From assembly GCA_002938075.1 (NCBI GenBank), contig PTLK01000005.1, positions 1 to 28,519 on the forward strand: a DNA stretch of 28,519 bases, in the 5' to 3' direction. The notes under the pieces are model-generated. The model did no database searches and had not been told where the DNA came from. It saw only the letters and a list, made by a program, of their open reading frames with translations. The translations under genes and the position numbers were made by a program. Below are positions 1 through 7,545 of the stretch, in pieces. The stretch is from Alphaproteobacteria bacterium MarineAlpha3_Bin3. Its GTDB lineage: Bacteria; Pseudomonadota; Alphaproteobacteria; Rhodospirillales; Casp-alpha2. Positions within the stretch are counted from its first letter, which is position 1; each line of letters begins with the position of its first letter.

Positions 1-312
1 GGCCTGTATCACCTAAATTGTACCCCTACGACGGCGCTGCGAGGTTTCCGGCTAGGAGCGCGGTGCGCCTGCCTGCGCGCCGGAGCTTCGCTTCGGCGAA
101 GGCAGGCCGTGGTGCCAACCCACCACAAGCGGTGCGCGACGACGTCGGGAAGCCTTGCAACGCCGCCCCCCCTGGGCGCTTTGGAGATCGCTTTTCCCGC
201 CCCCTCGGGGCGTCGGGAAGGCTAGCTGATGGACCGCCATCGCCTGCGCCTCCCCTTCTACCGAGGAAACGGGAAAAGCGATCATAGGGGTGCAATTTAG
301 GTGATACAGGCC
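1..312. mobile_element. MITE-like element with long terminal inverted repeats
   Basis: The first 33 bases (starting GGCCTGTATCACCTAAATTG) recur as the reverse complement at about 280-312 with only three mismatches. A second inner inverted pair lies at about 184-197 and 269-282 (GATCGCTTTTCCCG and its complement), and a small hairpin at 87-102 (CTTCGC-TTCG-GCGAAG). The 312-bp unit carries no convincing gene, because every reading frame is low-complexity Arg/Pro/Ala-rich. Long terminal repeats on a short non-coding body fit a non-autonomous transposable element. GGCC lies outside the TGTATCAC ends on both sides and could be part of the repeat or a target duplication. The left flank is outside the window, so the left boundary and any target duplication cannot be confirmed. 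No transposase family is assigned. Confidence 0.6.
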
Positions 313-435
313 ACTAGACCGCCTGCCCTCCGTACCACTTCGGGAGGCGGAGAGGCGGGGAAGCAGGTGGGGGGGCGGCATGCAGGAGTCCGTCCGGGGG
401 CCATGAGTGGACTTTCGGTTTATCGTTCCAACCTG

Positions 436-464
436 TTGACAAACCCCGCTGACGGGTTTATGTT
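436..464 (+). promoter_or_regulatory. Sigma70-type promoter with palindromic spacer (R1)
   Basis: TTGACA (436-441) and TATGTT (459-464) are separated by exactly 17 bp. The bases AAACCC (441-446) and GGGTTT (454-459) form an inverted repeat within the spacer. In copy R2 the same arms read AAGCCC and GGGCTT, so one position has changed on both sides and kept the pairing. That suggests selection on the palindrome, for example as an operator. The predicted transcription start is near 471. Confidence 0.65.
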
Positions 465-502
465 CGTTCTTTGTTCCTTTAACAACAACGCTTATAAAAT
501 AT

Positions 503-514
503 CGCTCTTTGACA
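503..514 (+). promoter_or_regulatory. boxA-like antitermination motif (R1)
   Basis: CGCTCTTTGACA matches the rRNA-operon boxA consensus TGCTCTTTAACA at 10 of 12 positions. The sequence on to GTGAATAGC is conserved in R2. It lies about 32 nt after the predicted transcription start, as in rrn leaders, where boxA loads NusB/S10 to make transcription resistant to Rho. No rRNA gene follows. Confidence 0.5.
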
Positions 515-598
515 TCGTGAATAGCTTTTTACCCATGTCCTGGCGGCGCATAGGGATGTTTACGTTGTTTTGCCTTCCAACCGCCGAAAGGTTTTAAA

Positions 599-640
599 AA
601 CCACCCGATGCCGACCGATGTCCACCGTTGCCCACCCTAG
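599..640 (+). repeat. Short tandem array, about 10-bp period (R1)
   Basis: Four consecutive decamers end or begin alike: CCACCCGATG, CCGACCGATG, TCCACCGTTG, CCCACCCTAG. The same degenerate unit forms longer arrays in R2 and R3. A 10-bp period would place each unit on the same face of the DNA helix. Confidence 0.55.
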
Positions 641-694
641 GATTCCTGGGCGGAAAGGGTTTCTTTTGCTTTCAGGGGCTTGGCGGATTTCGCG

Positions 695-2017
695 TCAGAT
701 TGGCACCCTGAGACGTACCCTTAATCCGCCATTGGGAGAATCGCCGAGCCGGATTTCGCCCCCGTGGCCGCGAATGACGTCCCGCACGATGGTCAACCCC
801 AGGCCGACGCCGCCGGTGCCCGGGTTGCGCGATCCTTCGATCCGGTAAAAGGGCTTGAAGACCTCTTCGCGCAGGTCTTCGGGGATTCCGGGGCCGTCGT
901 CGTCGATGGCGATCTCGATGGCGTCGCCCCGTTCTCCGGCGCGAACCGATAGGTGCTCGGCGAATTGCAGGGCGTTGTCGATAAGGTTGGTCAGGCACCG
1001 TTTAAAGGCTTTCGGCCTGAGCGACACCATCAACTTACCTTCGGTATGCAGGTCGATGACGCCCCCCTTGCGGCGGGCCTGAGCAACGGCGTCGTTCAAA
1101 AGCGCCGTCAGGTCCGTGGGTTCCGGTTCTTCCGTCCCCTCGCCGCGGGCAAAGGCCAGGTACCCGTCCAGCATGTGCTCCATTTCGGCGATATCGGATT
1201 TCAACTCTTCCGCGCCCTGGTGATCGTTGAGTATTTCCAATTGCAGCTTCATCCGCGTCAACGGCGTGCGCAGGTCGTGGGAGACGCCCGCCAGCATGTC
1301 GGTGCGCTGGTTGATTTGGCGGACGATGCGTTCCTGCATGATCAGGAACGCCGACCCCGCCTGGCGCACCTCGGACGCGCCTTCGGGTTTGAAATTGGAA
1401 ACGTCGCGGCCCTTGCCGAAATTATCGGCGGCGATGGCCAGCCGCCGGATCGGCTTGACCTGATTACGCATGAAAATCGTCGCCACCGCGAACAAGATCA
1501 ACGAGGTGCCGACCATCCAGACAACGAAAACATAAACCGTGGATGAAAACAGGCGTTTGCGTGTAGTTTCGAAGTGAAGCACGCCAGTCGCCAGTTGAAT
1601 GTCGATAATGACGTAGCGGTCCTTGGAATCGGTGTCGATCTGAAACGGCTTTCCGACCTGTCCCCGGATCGCCCGGGCCAGCATCCGTTCCATCAGGCCG
1701 CTGGGAGTTCGGGTGCTGTTGGGCAGCACCGTTTTTTCCTTAAACGACACCTGGAATTCCATGGTTTGGGCGGCGAGGTTGAAAACCCAATCGTGATTTT
1801 CCGGCTCCGTATTTTTCCCAAGTAAGGTGATCACGGCGGCGATATCGCCGGCCACCCCCCGGGCCAGCCGCAGCGTCACCTTGTCCCAGTGTGTCTCGTA
1901 AAAGATCGCCGCCGACACCATTTGCAAGATCACCAACGGCATGACGATGATCAACAAAGAGCGGCCGAGCAGGCTCTTGGGCAGGAATCGCTTGATGGTG
2001 GCGGTCATGAGTCCCAT
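695..2017 (-). CDS. EnvZ/OmpR-type sensor histidine kinase
   Basis: A 440-residue inner-membrane sensor kinase that should autophosphorylate on histidine and pass the phosphate to the response regulator encoded just upstream. A first membrane segment lies near residues 20-42 and a second near 155-180, enclosing a periplasmic domain of about 110 residues. A HAMP linker follows, then the dimerisation box GVSHDLRTPLTRMKL with the phosphoacceptor His. The ATP-binding motifs are the N-box (NLIDNALQFAEH), G1 (DDDGPGIPED) and G2 (GGVGLGLTIV). The gene follows the regulator by only 13 bp, so the two are probably co-transcribed. ATG at 2017 is used. A second ATG three codons in (2008) is equally possible, and neither has a strong ribosome-binding site. 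EnvZ-like by architecture; the stimulus is unknown. Confidence 0.9.
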   Translation of the reverse strand: MGLMTATIKRFLPKSLLGRSLLIIVMPLVILQMVSAAIFYETHWDKVTLRLARGVAGDIAAVITLLGKNTEPENHDWVFNLAAQTMEFQVSFKEKTVLPNSTRTPSGLMERMLARAIRGQVGKPFQIDTDSKDRYVIIDIQLATGVLHFETTRKRLFSSTVYVFVVWMVGTSLILFAVATIFMRNQVKPIRRLAIAADNFGKGRDVSNFKPEGASEVRQAGSAFLIMQERIVRQINQRTDMLAGVSHDLRTPLTRMKLQLEILNDHQGAEELKSDIAEMEHMLDGYLAFARGEGTEEPEPTDLTALLNDAVAQARRKGGVIDLHTEGKLMVSLRPKAFKRCLTNLIDNALQFAEHLSVRAGERGDAIEIAIDDDGPGIPEDLREEVFKPFYRIEGSRNPGTGGVGLGLTIVRDVIRGHGGEIRLGDSPNGGLRVRLRVPI

Positions 2018-2030
2018 AGGGGTCAGGCCT

Positions 2031-2714
2031 TTAATCGGGGCGCAGCACGTAACCCTTGCCGCGCACCGTCCGCAGGTAGCGGGGCAATTTCGGGTTTTGT
2101 TCGATCTTGCGCCTGAGGCGCGTCACCTGGACGTCTACGGCGCGGCCGCCGCCGCTGGCGCCGGTCAGCTCGATCAGCTCTTCGCGGCTGAGGATCTCCC
2201 CGGCACGTTGGGCCAACGCGTGCAGGAGCGAGGCCTCGACGTCGGTCAGCCGGATCGGCTCGCCGGCGCGGCTGAGTTCGCCCCGCTCCGGCTGGAACAG
2301 CACTTCGCCCATGCGCACGTCCGGGAGGGGGCTCCCCGGCATCGGCGTCCGCCGCAGGATGTTGTTGATGCGCAACAGCAGTTCTTGAGGTTCGAACGGC
2401 TTGACCAGGTAATCGTCGGCGCCCCGTTGCAAACCGTCGATGCGGTCCTCGGGCTCGCCCATGGCGGTCAGCATCAGGATCGGCACATCGCTATGGCGGC
2501 GAAAGTCTTCGGCAAAATCGAGGCCGCTTTCGCCCGGCATCATCAAATCCAGGACAATGATGTCGAAGCTAAGCGTCTTCATCTTTTCCCGGGCGTCGGC
2601 GGCGGCGGCGGCGGTGACGACCATGAAATCGTGGTCGCTTAGGAACTTTCCCAGAAGGTCCCTTAGGCGGTCGTCGTCATCGACAACGAGAACATGCGCA
2701 AGATTGGCGTTCAT
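2031..2714 (-). CDS. OmpR-family response regulator
   Basis: A 227-residue two-domain transcription regulator. The N-terminal receiver domain shows the acidic pocket (LVVDDDDR), the phosphoacceptor Asp (DIIVLDLMMPG), the conserved Thr (MLTAMGE) and Lys (VKPFEPQELL). The C-terminal winged-helix DNA-binding domain ends with TVRGKGYVL, typical of OmpR/PhoB proteins. The start MNANLAHVLVVDDD is chosen because the receiver fold begins directly after it. The longer upstream reading would overlap marR and gives a low-complexity leader. It lies 34 bp after marR and 13 bp before the kinase gene, forming a marR-regulator-kinase unit. Its targets cannot be read from this window. Confidence 0.92.
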   Translation of the reverse strand: MNANLAHVLVVDDDDRLRDLLGKFLSDHDFMVVTAAAAADAREKMKTLSFDIIVLDLMMPGESGLDFAEDFRRHSDVPILMLTAMGEPEDRIDGLQRGADDYLVKPFEPQELLLRINNILRRTPMPGSPLPDVRMGEVLFQPERGELSRAGEPIRLTDVEASLLHALAQRAGEILSREELIELTGASGGGRAVDVQVTRLRRKIEQNPKLPRYLRTVRGKGYVLRPD

Positions 2715-2748
2715 GTGCTTTGTCCGGTCCTTTCCCGCCCCCCAGGCA

Positions 2749-3261
2749 TCACTCCGCCGCCGGTGGGTCGGCGCGGGCGACGCGATGGCGGTCTTCTTCG
2801 TTGATGATGCCGCGAAGGACGGCGCGGAATCCCTCGATGGCGCCGGCACCGGCCTCCCGGTAGGCCCTGGCGATACGTCGGCTTTGGCGTTCGGTCAGGC
2901 GACGCTCAAGCTCGGCGCCCTTGGGAGTCAGGTAAAGGCGGCGGCGGCGGCGGTCGGTGTCGTCGGTACGCTGGTGGACTAAACCGTCCTTGATCAACTG
3001 CCCCAAGACCCGCGACAGGCTTTGCTTGGTAATCTTGAGGATCTTGAGCAGCTCCGAGACGGTCATCCCCGGATGGCCGCCGACGAAATAAATGACCCGG
3101 TGATGGGCCCGCCCGAAGCCGAAAGTGGCCAGCAGCGCATCGGCCTCGCCGGTGAAGTCCCGGTAGGCGAAGAACAGAAGCTCCATCGCCTGACGCAGGC
3201 CGGCGTCGCTTTGCAATAGCGGATCGGCGGATTGTTTGGCGCTTAATCCGGTGTCGGCCAT
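2749..3261 (-). CDS. MarR-family transcriptional regulator
   Basis: A 170-residue winged-helix regulator. The central MTVSELLKILKITKQSLSRV is the helix-turn-helix, followed by GLVHQRTDDTDRRRRRLYLTPKG, the wing with the DxRxR-like basic motif of MarR proteins. Flanking helices would form the dimer interface. It is the first gene of the minus-strand unit and is divergent from the aminotransferase gene, with about 135 bp between start codons. It may therefore control itself and/or the aminotransferase, which is inference. A GGAG sits upstream of the ATG at about the right distance. The ligand is unknown. Confidence 0.88.
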   Translation of the reverse strand: MADTGLSAKQSADPLLQSDAGLRQAMELLFFAYRDFTGEADALLATFGFGRAHHRVIYFVGGHPGMTVSELLKILKITKQSLSRVLGQLIKDGLVHQRTDDTDRRRRRLYLTPKGAELERRLTERQSRRIARAYREAGAGAIEGFRAVLRGIINEEDRHRVARADPPAAE

Positions 3262-3396
3262 AATCGAACTCCGTTCGTTTGGGGGCCGCGCTTCGGGGCC
3301 GGCGAATTTAAGTCAGTGTTATTGACATATATGCCCAAGAATGATACTCAACGCAAGAACCTTTGGCAGAAAATCCTTTTTACGAAAGAGTATTTC

Positions 3397-4302
3397 ATGG
3401 AAGCCATTCCCTTCGACGACCGGGACGGGGTGATCTGGTTCAACGGCGAGATGGTGCCTTGGCGCCAGGCCCGGCTGCATGTTCTCAGCCATGCGCTGCA
3501 CTATGCCTCCTCTATATTCGAGGGTGAGCGCTCCTATGCCGGCAATATCTTCAAACTGACCGAACATTCCGAACGCCTGGTCCTGTCGGCGAAAACCCTG
3601 GGTTTCGAGCTTCCCTATTCGGTCGCCGAGATCGATGCCGCCTGCATCGAGACATGCAAGCAAAACGATATCATCGACGGATATGTGCGCCCAGTGGCCT
3701 GGCGGGGTTCGGAAATGATGGGGGTGTCGGCGCAGGCGACCAGGATCAACGTCGCTATCGCCGCCTGGCCGTGGCCATCCTACTTCTCGCCCGAGGCGCG
3801 GATGAAGGGCATCCGCCTGAAGACCGCGGACTGGCGCCGCCCCGACCCGCAAACGGCGCCGGTCATGGCCAAGGCGGCCGGGCTATACATGATCTGCACC
3901 CTTTCCAAGCACGCCGCCGAGGCCGAGGGCTATGACGACTGCCTGATGCTCGATTGGCGCGGACGGGTCGCCGAAGCCACCGGGGCCAATATCTTCCTGG
4001 TTTTCGACGACGGCAAGCTGCACACGCCAACGCCGGACTGCTTTTTGGACGGCATCACCCGGCGCACGGTCATCGACCTGGCGCGTCAACGCGGCATCAA
4101 GGTGGTGGAGCGCGTCATCATGCCCGATGAGCTGAAGGACGCGAACGAAATCTTCCTCACCGGCACTGCCGCCGAGGTGACGCCCGTCGGCGAGATCGAC
4201 GATCTCAAGTTCTCCGTCGGCGAGATCACCCAGTGGATGATAGAAGACTACGACAAGGTCGTCGGCAAGGCCGACACCGACGCGCAGTCGGCAGCGGAGT
4301 AA
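3397..4302 (+). CDS. ilvE: Branched-chain amino acid aminotransferase (class IV)
   Basis: A 301-residue fold-type IV PLP enzyme, expected to transfer the amino group between glutamate and the keto acids of Leu, Ile and Val in the cytoplasm. Seen motifs are the N-terminal substrate region SHALHYASSIFEGERSY, the probable PLP lysine in VMAKAAGLYM, and the phosphate-binding region DWRGRVAEATGANIF. FLTGTAAEVTPVGEID near the C-terminus is typical of IlvE. The start MEAIPFDDRDG is preferred over the ATG 81 bp upstream: it has GAAAGAG six bases before it, and the upstream extension does not resemble the family. This is the only plus-strand host gene here, convergent with the small membrane-protein gene. 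A D-amino-acid aminotransferase is less likely. Confidence 0.9.
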   Translation: MEAIPFDDRDGVIWFNGEMVPWRQARLHVLSHALHYASSIFEGERSYAGNIFKLTEHSERLVLSAKTLGFELPYSVAEIDAACIETCKQNDIIDGYVRPVAWRGSEMMGVSAQATRINVAIAAWPWPSYFSPEARMKGIRLKTADWRRPDPQTAPVMAKAAGLYMICTLSKHAAEAEGYDDCLMLDWRGRVAEATGANIFLVFDDGKLHTPTPDCFLDGITRRTVIDLARQRGIKVVERVIMPDELKDANEIFLTGTAAEVTPVGEIDDLKFSVGEITQWMIEDYDKVVGKADTDAQSAAE

Positions 4303-4336
4303 GGGGGCTTAAGGGCCAGCCGGTAATTTTTCCAAA

Positions 4337-4600
4337 CTAATCCATCTGCCAGGGGCCGAACGCCAGGGCGAGGCCGATGGTCACCACCAGACCGACGGCC
4401 CATCGCACCCATTCGGCCCGCCACCCCTCGCGGCCTTTTCCGTCGTTGTCTGGTGCGTTTTCCTCTTCCTCTCGGCGTTCCCGGTACGCGATCTCGCGAT
4501 GCAGGGCGCGGAGGCTCAAGACATCGAGGCTGGTTTCATCGACGCCATAAAGCTCGTCGTCGTTCATGTCGGGAAGCCTGGCGTCGAATTTCCTGCCCAT
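4337..4600 (-). CDS. Small single-pass membrane protein, function unknown
   Basis: An 87-residue protein not recognised as a named family. Residues 1-60 are charged and probably helical (ALHREIAYRERREEEE). A single hydrophobic segment near residues 67-83 (VRWAVGLVVTIGLALAF) should anchor it in the inner membrane, with the charged part probably in the cytoplasm. It starts 15 bp after the LOG-family gene on the same strand and looks like the last gene of the uvrC-to-LOG run. The ordinary composition and tight spacing support a real gene. Confidence 0.7.
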   Translation of the reverse strand: MGRKFDARLPDMNDDELYGVDETSLDVLSLRALHREIAYRERREEEENAPDNDGKGREGWRAEWVRWAVGLVVTIGLALAFGPWQMD

Positions 4601-4615
4601 GCCTTCCCCCCTCCA

Positions 4616-5431
4616 CTACAAACACCCGCCGGGCGTGCCGAGAGACTTTTCCAGAAGCTCTTTGGTAATGAAGTCGAAGGCTTCGTCCACCGTGTCGGTT
4701 TGGAAAAACAGCTTCAGGTCTTCGGGCCCAATGGTGCCGTATTTGAGCATCGCGGCGAGGTCTAGCACCTGGTCCCAGAAATCCTTGCCGTAGAGCACGA
4801 TGGGGATCGGCTTGGTCAGCTTCTCGGTCTGCATCAGGGTCATCACCTCGAAGAATTCGTCCATGGTGCCGAAGCCGCCGGGGAAGATGATGATCGCCTT
4901 AGCCAGATAAACGAACCAGAACTTGCGCATGAAGAAGTAGTGGAATTCGAAGTTCAGCTCGCGGGTGATGTAGGGATTGTCGGCCTGTTCGAGGGGCAGC
5001 GAAATGTTTAGCCCGGCGTTGATGCCGGCCGCCTCGCTGGCGCCCCGGTTGGCCGCCTCCATGATCCCGGGGCCGCCGCCGGAACAGACGATGAAGCGGG
5101 AATCCTCACCTTCCAGGGCCTTCGACCATTCGGTCAGCAGCCCCGCCAGTTCGCGCGCGGCTTCGTAATAGGCGGACATTTCCAAATCGCACTCGGCGGC
5201 GGTGACGTCGCTATCTTGGTCTTGCGCGGCCTTCAGCCGCTTTTCCGCCTCGTCGCGGGAAACGAACCGGGCGGAACCGAAAAACACCACCGTGTCGCGG
5301 ACCTGGAACTCCTCGAAGCGTGCCTCGGGCTCCATGTATTCGGAAAGGATGCGCAGTCCCCGGGCGTCCTTTGAATTGAGGAATTTATCGTTCTTGTAGG
5401 CCTTGCGGGGCCAGTCTGGATTGTCGGCCAT
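4616..5431 (-). CDS. LOG-family (TIGR00730-type) nucleotide-binding protein
   Basis: A 271-residue protein of the Lonely Guy / lysine-decarboxylase-like fold. It carries the glycine-rich CSGGGPGIMEAANRGA and the hallmark PGGFGTMDEFFEV. Family members cleave the N-glycosidic bond of cytokinin or nucleoside monophosphates, releasing ribose 5-phosphate. The bacterial role is often nucleotide salvage. The N-terminal 60 residues are an extension typical of the longer bacterial group. The older label 'lysine decarboxylase' should not be used, since no PLP site is present. The start is 4 bp after the stop of moaE, so the two are probably translationally coupled. Confidence 0.85.
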   Translation of the reverse strand: MADNPDWPRKAYKNDKFLNSKDARGLRILSEYMEPEARFEEFQVRDTVVFFGSARFVSRDEAEKRLKAAQDQDSDVTAAECDLEMSAYYEAARELAGLLTEWSKALEGEDSRFIVCSGGGPGIMEAANRGASEAAGINAGLNISLPLEQADNPYITRELNFEFHYFFMRKFWFVYLAKAIIIFPGGFGTMDEFFEVMTLMQTEKLTKPIPIVLYGKDFWDQVLDLAAMLKYGTIGPEDLKLFFQTDTVDEAFDFITKELLEKSLGTPGGCL

Positions 5432-5435
5432 GGCC

Positions 5436-5942
5436 TTATTCTGCAGCGTTGGGTTTGCCCTTGGGTTTATCCTGGGGTTTATCCTGAGGCTTGTCGGTCA
5501 GCCAACGCTCGGCCGCCCGGCCGTCGGAAGAGCGCGCATCCACCCACTGTCCGCCATCGGGGGTTTCTTCCAGCTTCCAGAACGGTGCCTGGGTCTTCAG
5601 CCAGTCGATTAGGAAATGACACGCTTCGAAGGCCGCCTCGCGGTGGGCCGAGGCGGCGGCCACTAACACAATGCGGTCGCCCGGTTCCAGCCGCCCGTAA
5701 CGGTGGATGATCAGTGTTTCCTCCAACGGCCAGCGATCATGCGCTTCGGCCTCGATCTTGGCCAAGGCCGGTTCGGTCATTTGCGGGTAATGTTCGAGGG
5801 TCATCGCCTCGATCGTCTTGTCGCCGGCGATGTCGCGGACCAGCCCGACGAAGCTGCAAACCCCGCCGACGCCGTGGTTGCCGTCCGACAGCTTTTCCAG
5901 TTCCTGGCCGACGTCAAAATCCTCGGCCTGTACCCTGATCAT
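5436..5942 (-). CDS. moaE: Molybdopterin synthase catalytic subunit MoaE
   Basis: A 168-residue large subunit of molybdopterin synthase, which uses the MoaD thiocarboxylate to put the dithiolene sulphurs into precursor Z (cPMP). Seen motifs are GGVCSFVGLVRD near the N-terminus, LEHYPQM, HRYGRLEPGD, ASAHREAAFEACHFLIDWLK and the lysine region APFWKLEE near the active site. The last 20 residues are a low-complexity tail with the repeat KPQDKPQDKPKGKP, not part of the fold. moaD lies 63 bp upstream in the same direction. Confidence 0.95.
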   Translation of the reverse strand: MIRVQAEDFDVGQELEKLSDGNHGVGGVCSFVGLVRDIAGDKTIEAMTLEHYPQMTEPALAKIEAEAHDRWPLEETLIIHRYGRLEPGDRIVLVAAASAHREAAFEACHFLIDWLKTQAPFWKLEETPDGGQWVDARSSDGRAAERWLTDKPQDKPQDKPKGKPNAAE

Positions 5943-6005
5943 GGCTTCATCCTTTGTTTCCAGGCCCGATTATACTACCCAAGCGCCGGGGGCTGTCTGC
6001 TTTTG

Positions 6006-6257
6006 TCAGCCGCCGGTAATCGGCGGAAAAAAGGCGATTTCGTCGCCGGCGGCCACCGGATGGTCCGTCTGCACGTGTTCCTGGTTGACGGCGACGCGGA
6101 CCATGCCTTCATTGGCAAAGGCCTCGGCAAAACCGCCGCCCCGGGACTTCATCCATTCCACCAGCTCCGCCACCGTGGTCACGGTCTCGGGCGGCGAGAC
6201 GTCTTCCTCGCCGATGCCGGCTTTCTCGCGCAGCCAGGCGAAATAAAGAATCTTCAT
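6006..6257 (-). CDS. moaD: Molybdopterin synthase sulphur carrier MoaD
   Basis: An 83-residue ubiquitin-like protein that ends in the required Gly-Gly (FFPPITGG), whose C-terminal carboxylate is thiolated and donates sulphur to molybdopterin. The MKILYFAWLREKAG start and VAVNQEHVQTDHPVAAGDE are typical of MoaD. The gene starts 4 bp after moeA and precedes moaE, the partner subunit. Confidence 0.95.
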   Translation of the reverse strand: MKILYFAWLREKAGIGEEDVSPPETVTTVAELVEWMKSRGGGFAEAFANEGMVRVAVNQEHVQTDHPVAAGDEIAFFPPITGG

Positions 6258-6261
6258 CTTG

Positions 6262-7545
6262 TCACCTCCCCGTGACCTCGTTGAACGGCAGAAAATTGAC
6301 TATGGCGCCCTTTTCCAGGGCTTCCGTGTCCTCGGGCAACTCCACCAGGCCGTCGGCTTCGACCATGGAAGTCAGAATGCCGGCGCCCGAGGAATGGTAC
6401 TTCATCGCCACCGGCCGCCCGTCGCCGTTGCTTTCCAGCTTCACCCGCGCCCATTCGCGCCGGCCCGGCTTCTTCTTGTAGTCGAACCCGGCCTCGACCG
6501 GGAAGCACGTCCGGGTGACCTCGGCCATGCCCGACATCAACAGAACCAAGGGCCGACCGATGACCATGAACGTCACCATCGCCGCCACCGGGTTGCCGGG
6601 GAGCCCCAGGAACGCCACGTCGCCGACCTGGCCCAAGGCAATGGGCCGGCCGGGCTTAATCGCCAGACGCCAGAAATGGATTTTACCCAGGCTTTCGACG
6701 GCGTCGCGCACGTGATCTTCCTCGCCGGCCGAAACCCCGCCCGAGGTCACCAGTAGATCGTGGCCGGATGCGGCGTCTTTCAACGCCCCGGCGATGGCCT
6801 TGGTGTCGTCCTCCAGGATGCCAAGGTCCGTGACGTCCGCCCCCAGCCCTTCCAGAAGCGCGATGACGGCGTAGCGGTTGGCGTCGTAGATGCAGCCCTC
6901 GGGCGCGTCCCTGCCCGGGTCGCGGACCTCGTCGCCGGTCGAGAACACGGCAGCCTTCAGGGGCCGGTAGACGGCCACCTCCGAGCGTCCGACGGAGGCG
7001 GCGACGCCGACTTCCTGGGCCCGGAGCCGCCGCCCAGCCTTGACGACGACGGAACCCTTTTCGATGTCCTCGCCGGTGTTGCGCCGGTTCGACCCCCGGT
7101 TCAATCCGGCGGGCAGGATCACGGAATCGCCGTCTTCCTCGCAGTCTTCTTCCATGAACACCGTGTCCGGGCCGCTGGCCTTAGTGCCGTCGGTGCCGAC
7201 GGGCATCGGGGCGCCGGTGAAGATGCGAAACGCCTCGCCCTTTTCGGCCGGGTGGCCCAGGGGGTGACCGGCGGCGATGCGGCCCGAAACCTTGAGCCGG
7301 GTTCCGCCGTCGGGGTCGAGATCGTCGAAATAGACCGCATAGCCGTCGACGGCGCTGTTGTCGTGGGGCGGCACATCGCAATCGGCAATGATATCTTCGG
7401 CCAGGATCCGCCCGGCTGCGTGGCGAAGGGACACGGTTTCGGGCTCCGCCACTGGGCGCACGCGGTCGCTCAAGATAGCGAGGGCATCGGCCAGCGGCAT
7501 CAACTCGCCGCCGAAGGCAAAACAATCGTCCTTAAGCTGCGCCAT
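6262..7545 (-). CDS. moeA: Molybdopterin molybdenumtransferase MoeA
   Basis: A 427-residue enzyme that inserts molybdate into adenylated molybdopterin to give Moco. Seen are the N-terminal AGRILAEDIIADCDVPPHDNSAVDGYA, the IFTGAPMP region, the VFSTGDEV segment and the core LVTSGGVSAGEEDHV. The motif KPGRPIALG precedes LPGNPVAAMVTF. The start MAQLKDDCFAFGG is chosen because the longer upstream reading lies out of frame inside mobB. It overlaps the end of mobB by 14 bp and is followed by moaD after 4 bp, so mobB-moeA-moaD-moaE act as one Moco unit. Confidence 0.95.
   Translation of the reverse strand: MAQLKDDCFAFGGELMPLADALAILSDRVRPVAEPETVSLRHAAGRILAEDIIADCDVPPHDNSAVDGYAVYFDDLDPDGGTRLKVSGRIAAGHPLGHPAEKGEAFRIFTGAPMPVGTDGTKASGPDTVFMEEDCEEDGDSVILPAGLNRGSNRRNTGEDIEKGSVVVKAGRRLRAQEVGVAASVGRSEVAVYRPLKAAVFSTGDEVRDPGRDAPEGCIYDANRYAVIALLEGLGADVTDLGILEDDTKAIAGALKDAASGHDLLVTSGGVSAGEEDHVRDAVESLGKIHFWRLAIKPGRPIALGQVGDVAFLGLPGNPVAAMVTFMVIGRPLVLLMSGMAEVTRTCFPVEAGFDYKKKPGRREWARVKLESNGDGRPVAMKYHSSGAGILTSMVEADGLVELPEDTEALEKGAIVNFLPFNEVTGR

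Larger units (their letters stand above)
397..694 (+). repeat. Dispersed non-coding repeat, copy R1 (promoter, boxA, 10-bp array)
   Basis: This stretch aligns in blocks with the reverse complement of 12798-13219 (copy R2). The shared blocks are the lead-in TGAGYGGACTTTCGGTTT, a -35/-10 promoter with palindromic spacer, the boxA-like CGCTCTTTGACA at 503-514, TTTTAAAAACCACCCG at about 593-608, a short tandem array, and a tail with a GGATTCC-centred dyad followed by CGGAAAGGGTTT. The part between boxA and TTTTAAAAACC is unrelated and shorter here. There is no protein-coding signature and no 16S rRNA afterwards. Transcription would run to the right and meet the 3' end of the convergent kinase gene, so the product could be a small RNA or an antisense transcript. 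Function unknown. Confidence 0.6.

Noticed and set aside
18..381. Overlapping small reading frames on both strands in the first 380 bases
   Set aside because: They are Arg/Pro/Ala-rich, mutually overlapping and lie inside the inverted-repeat element; there is no family resemblance or ribosome-binding site.
570..848. Small ORFs in R1, R2 and R3 sharing a peptide like RPMPTPGFRDGKGF
   Set aside because: The shared peptide is a by-product of the DNA repeat: different frames and indels are used in different copies, so no protein is conserved.
3301..3396. MarR operator or promoter at TTATTGACATATATG in the marR-ilvE gap
   Set aside because: A good -35 TTGACA is present on the plus strand, but no good -10 at proper spacing and only a partial palindrome; suggestive but not supportable.
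4303..4340. Terminator after ilvE
   Set aside because: Only a four-base stem (GGCT/AGCC) before a short T run; too weak to annotate.
6258..6261. Moco riboswitch before the molybdenum cofactor genes
   Set aside because: There is no leader space: the genes overlap or are separated by a few bases, apart from 63 bp before moaE without a recognisable structure.
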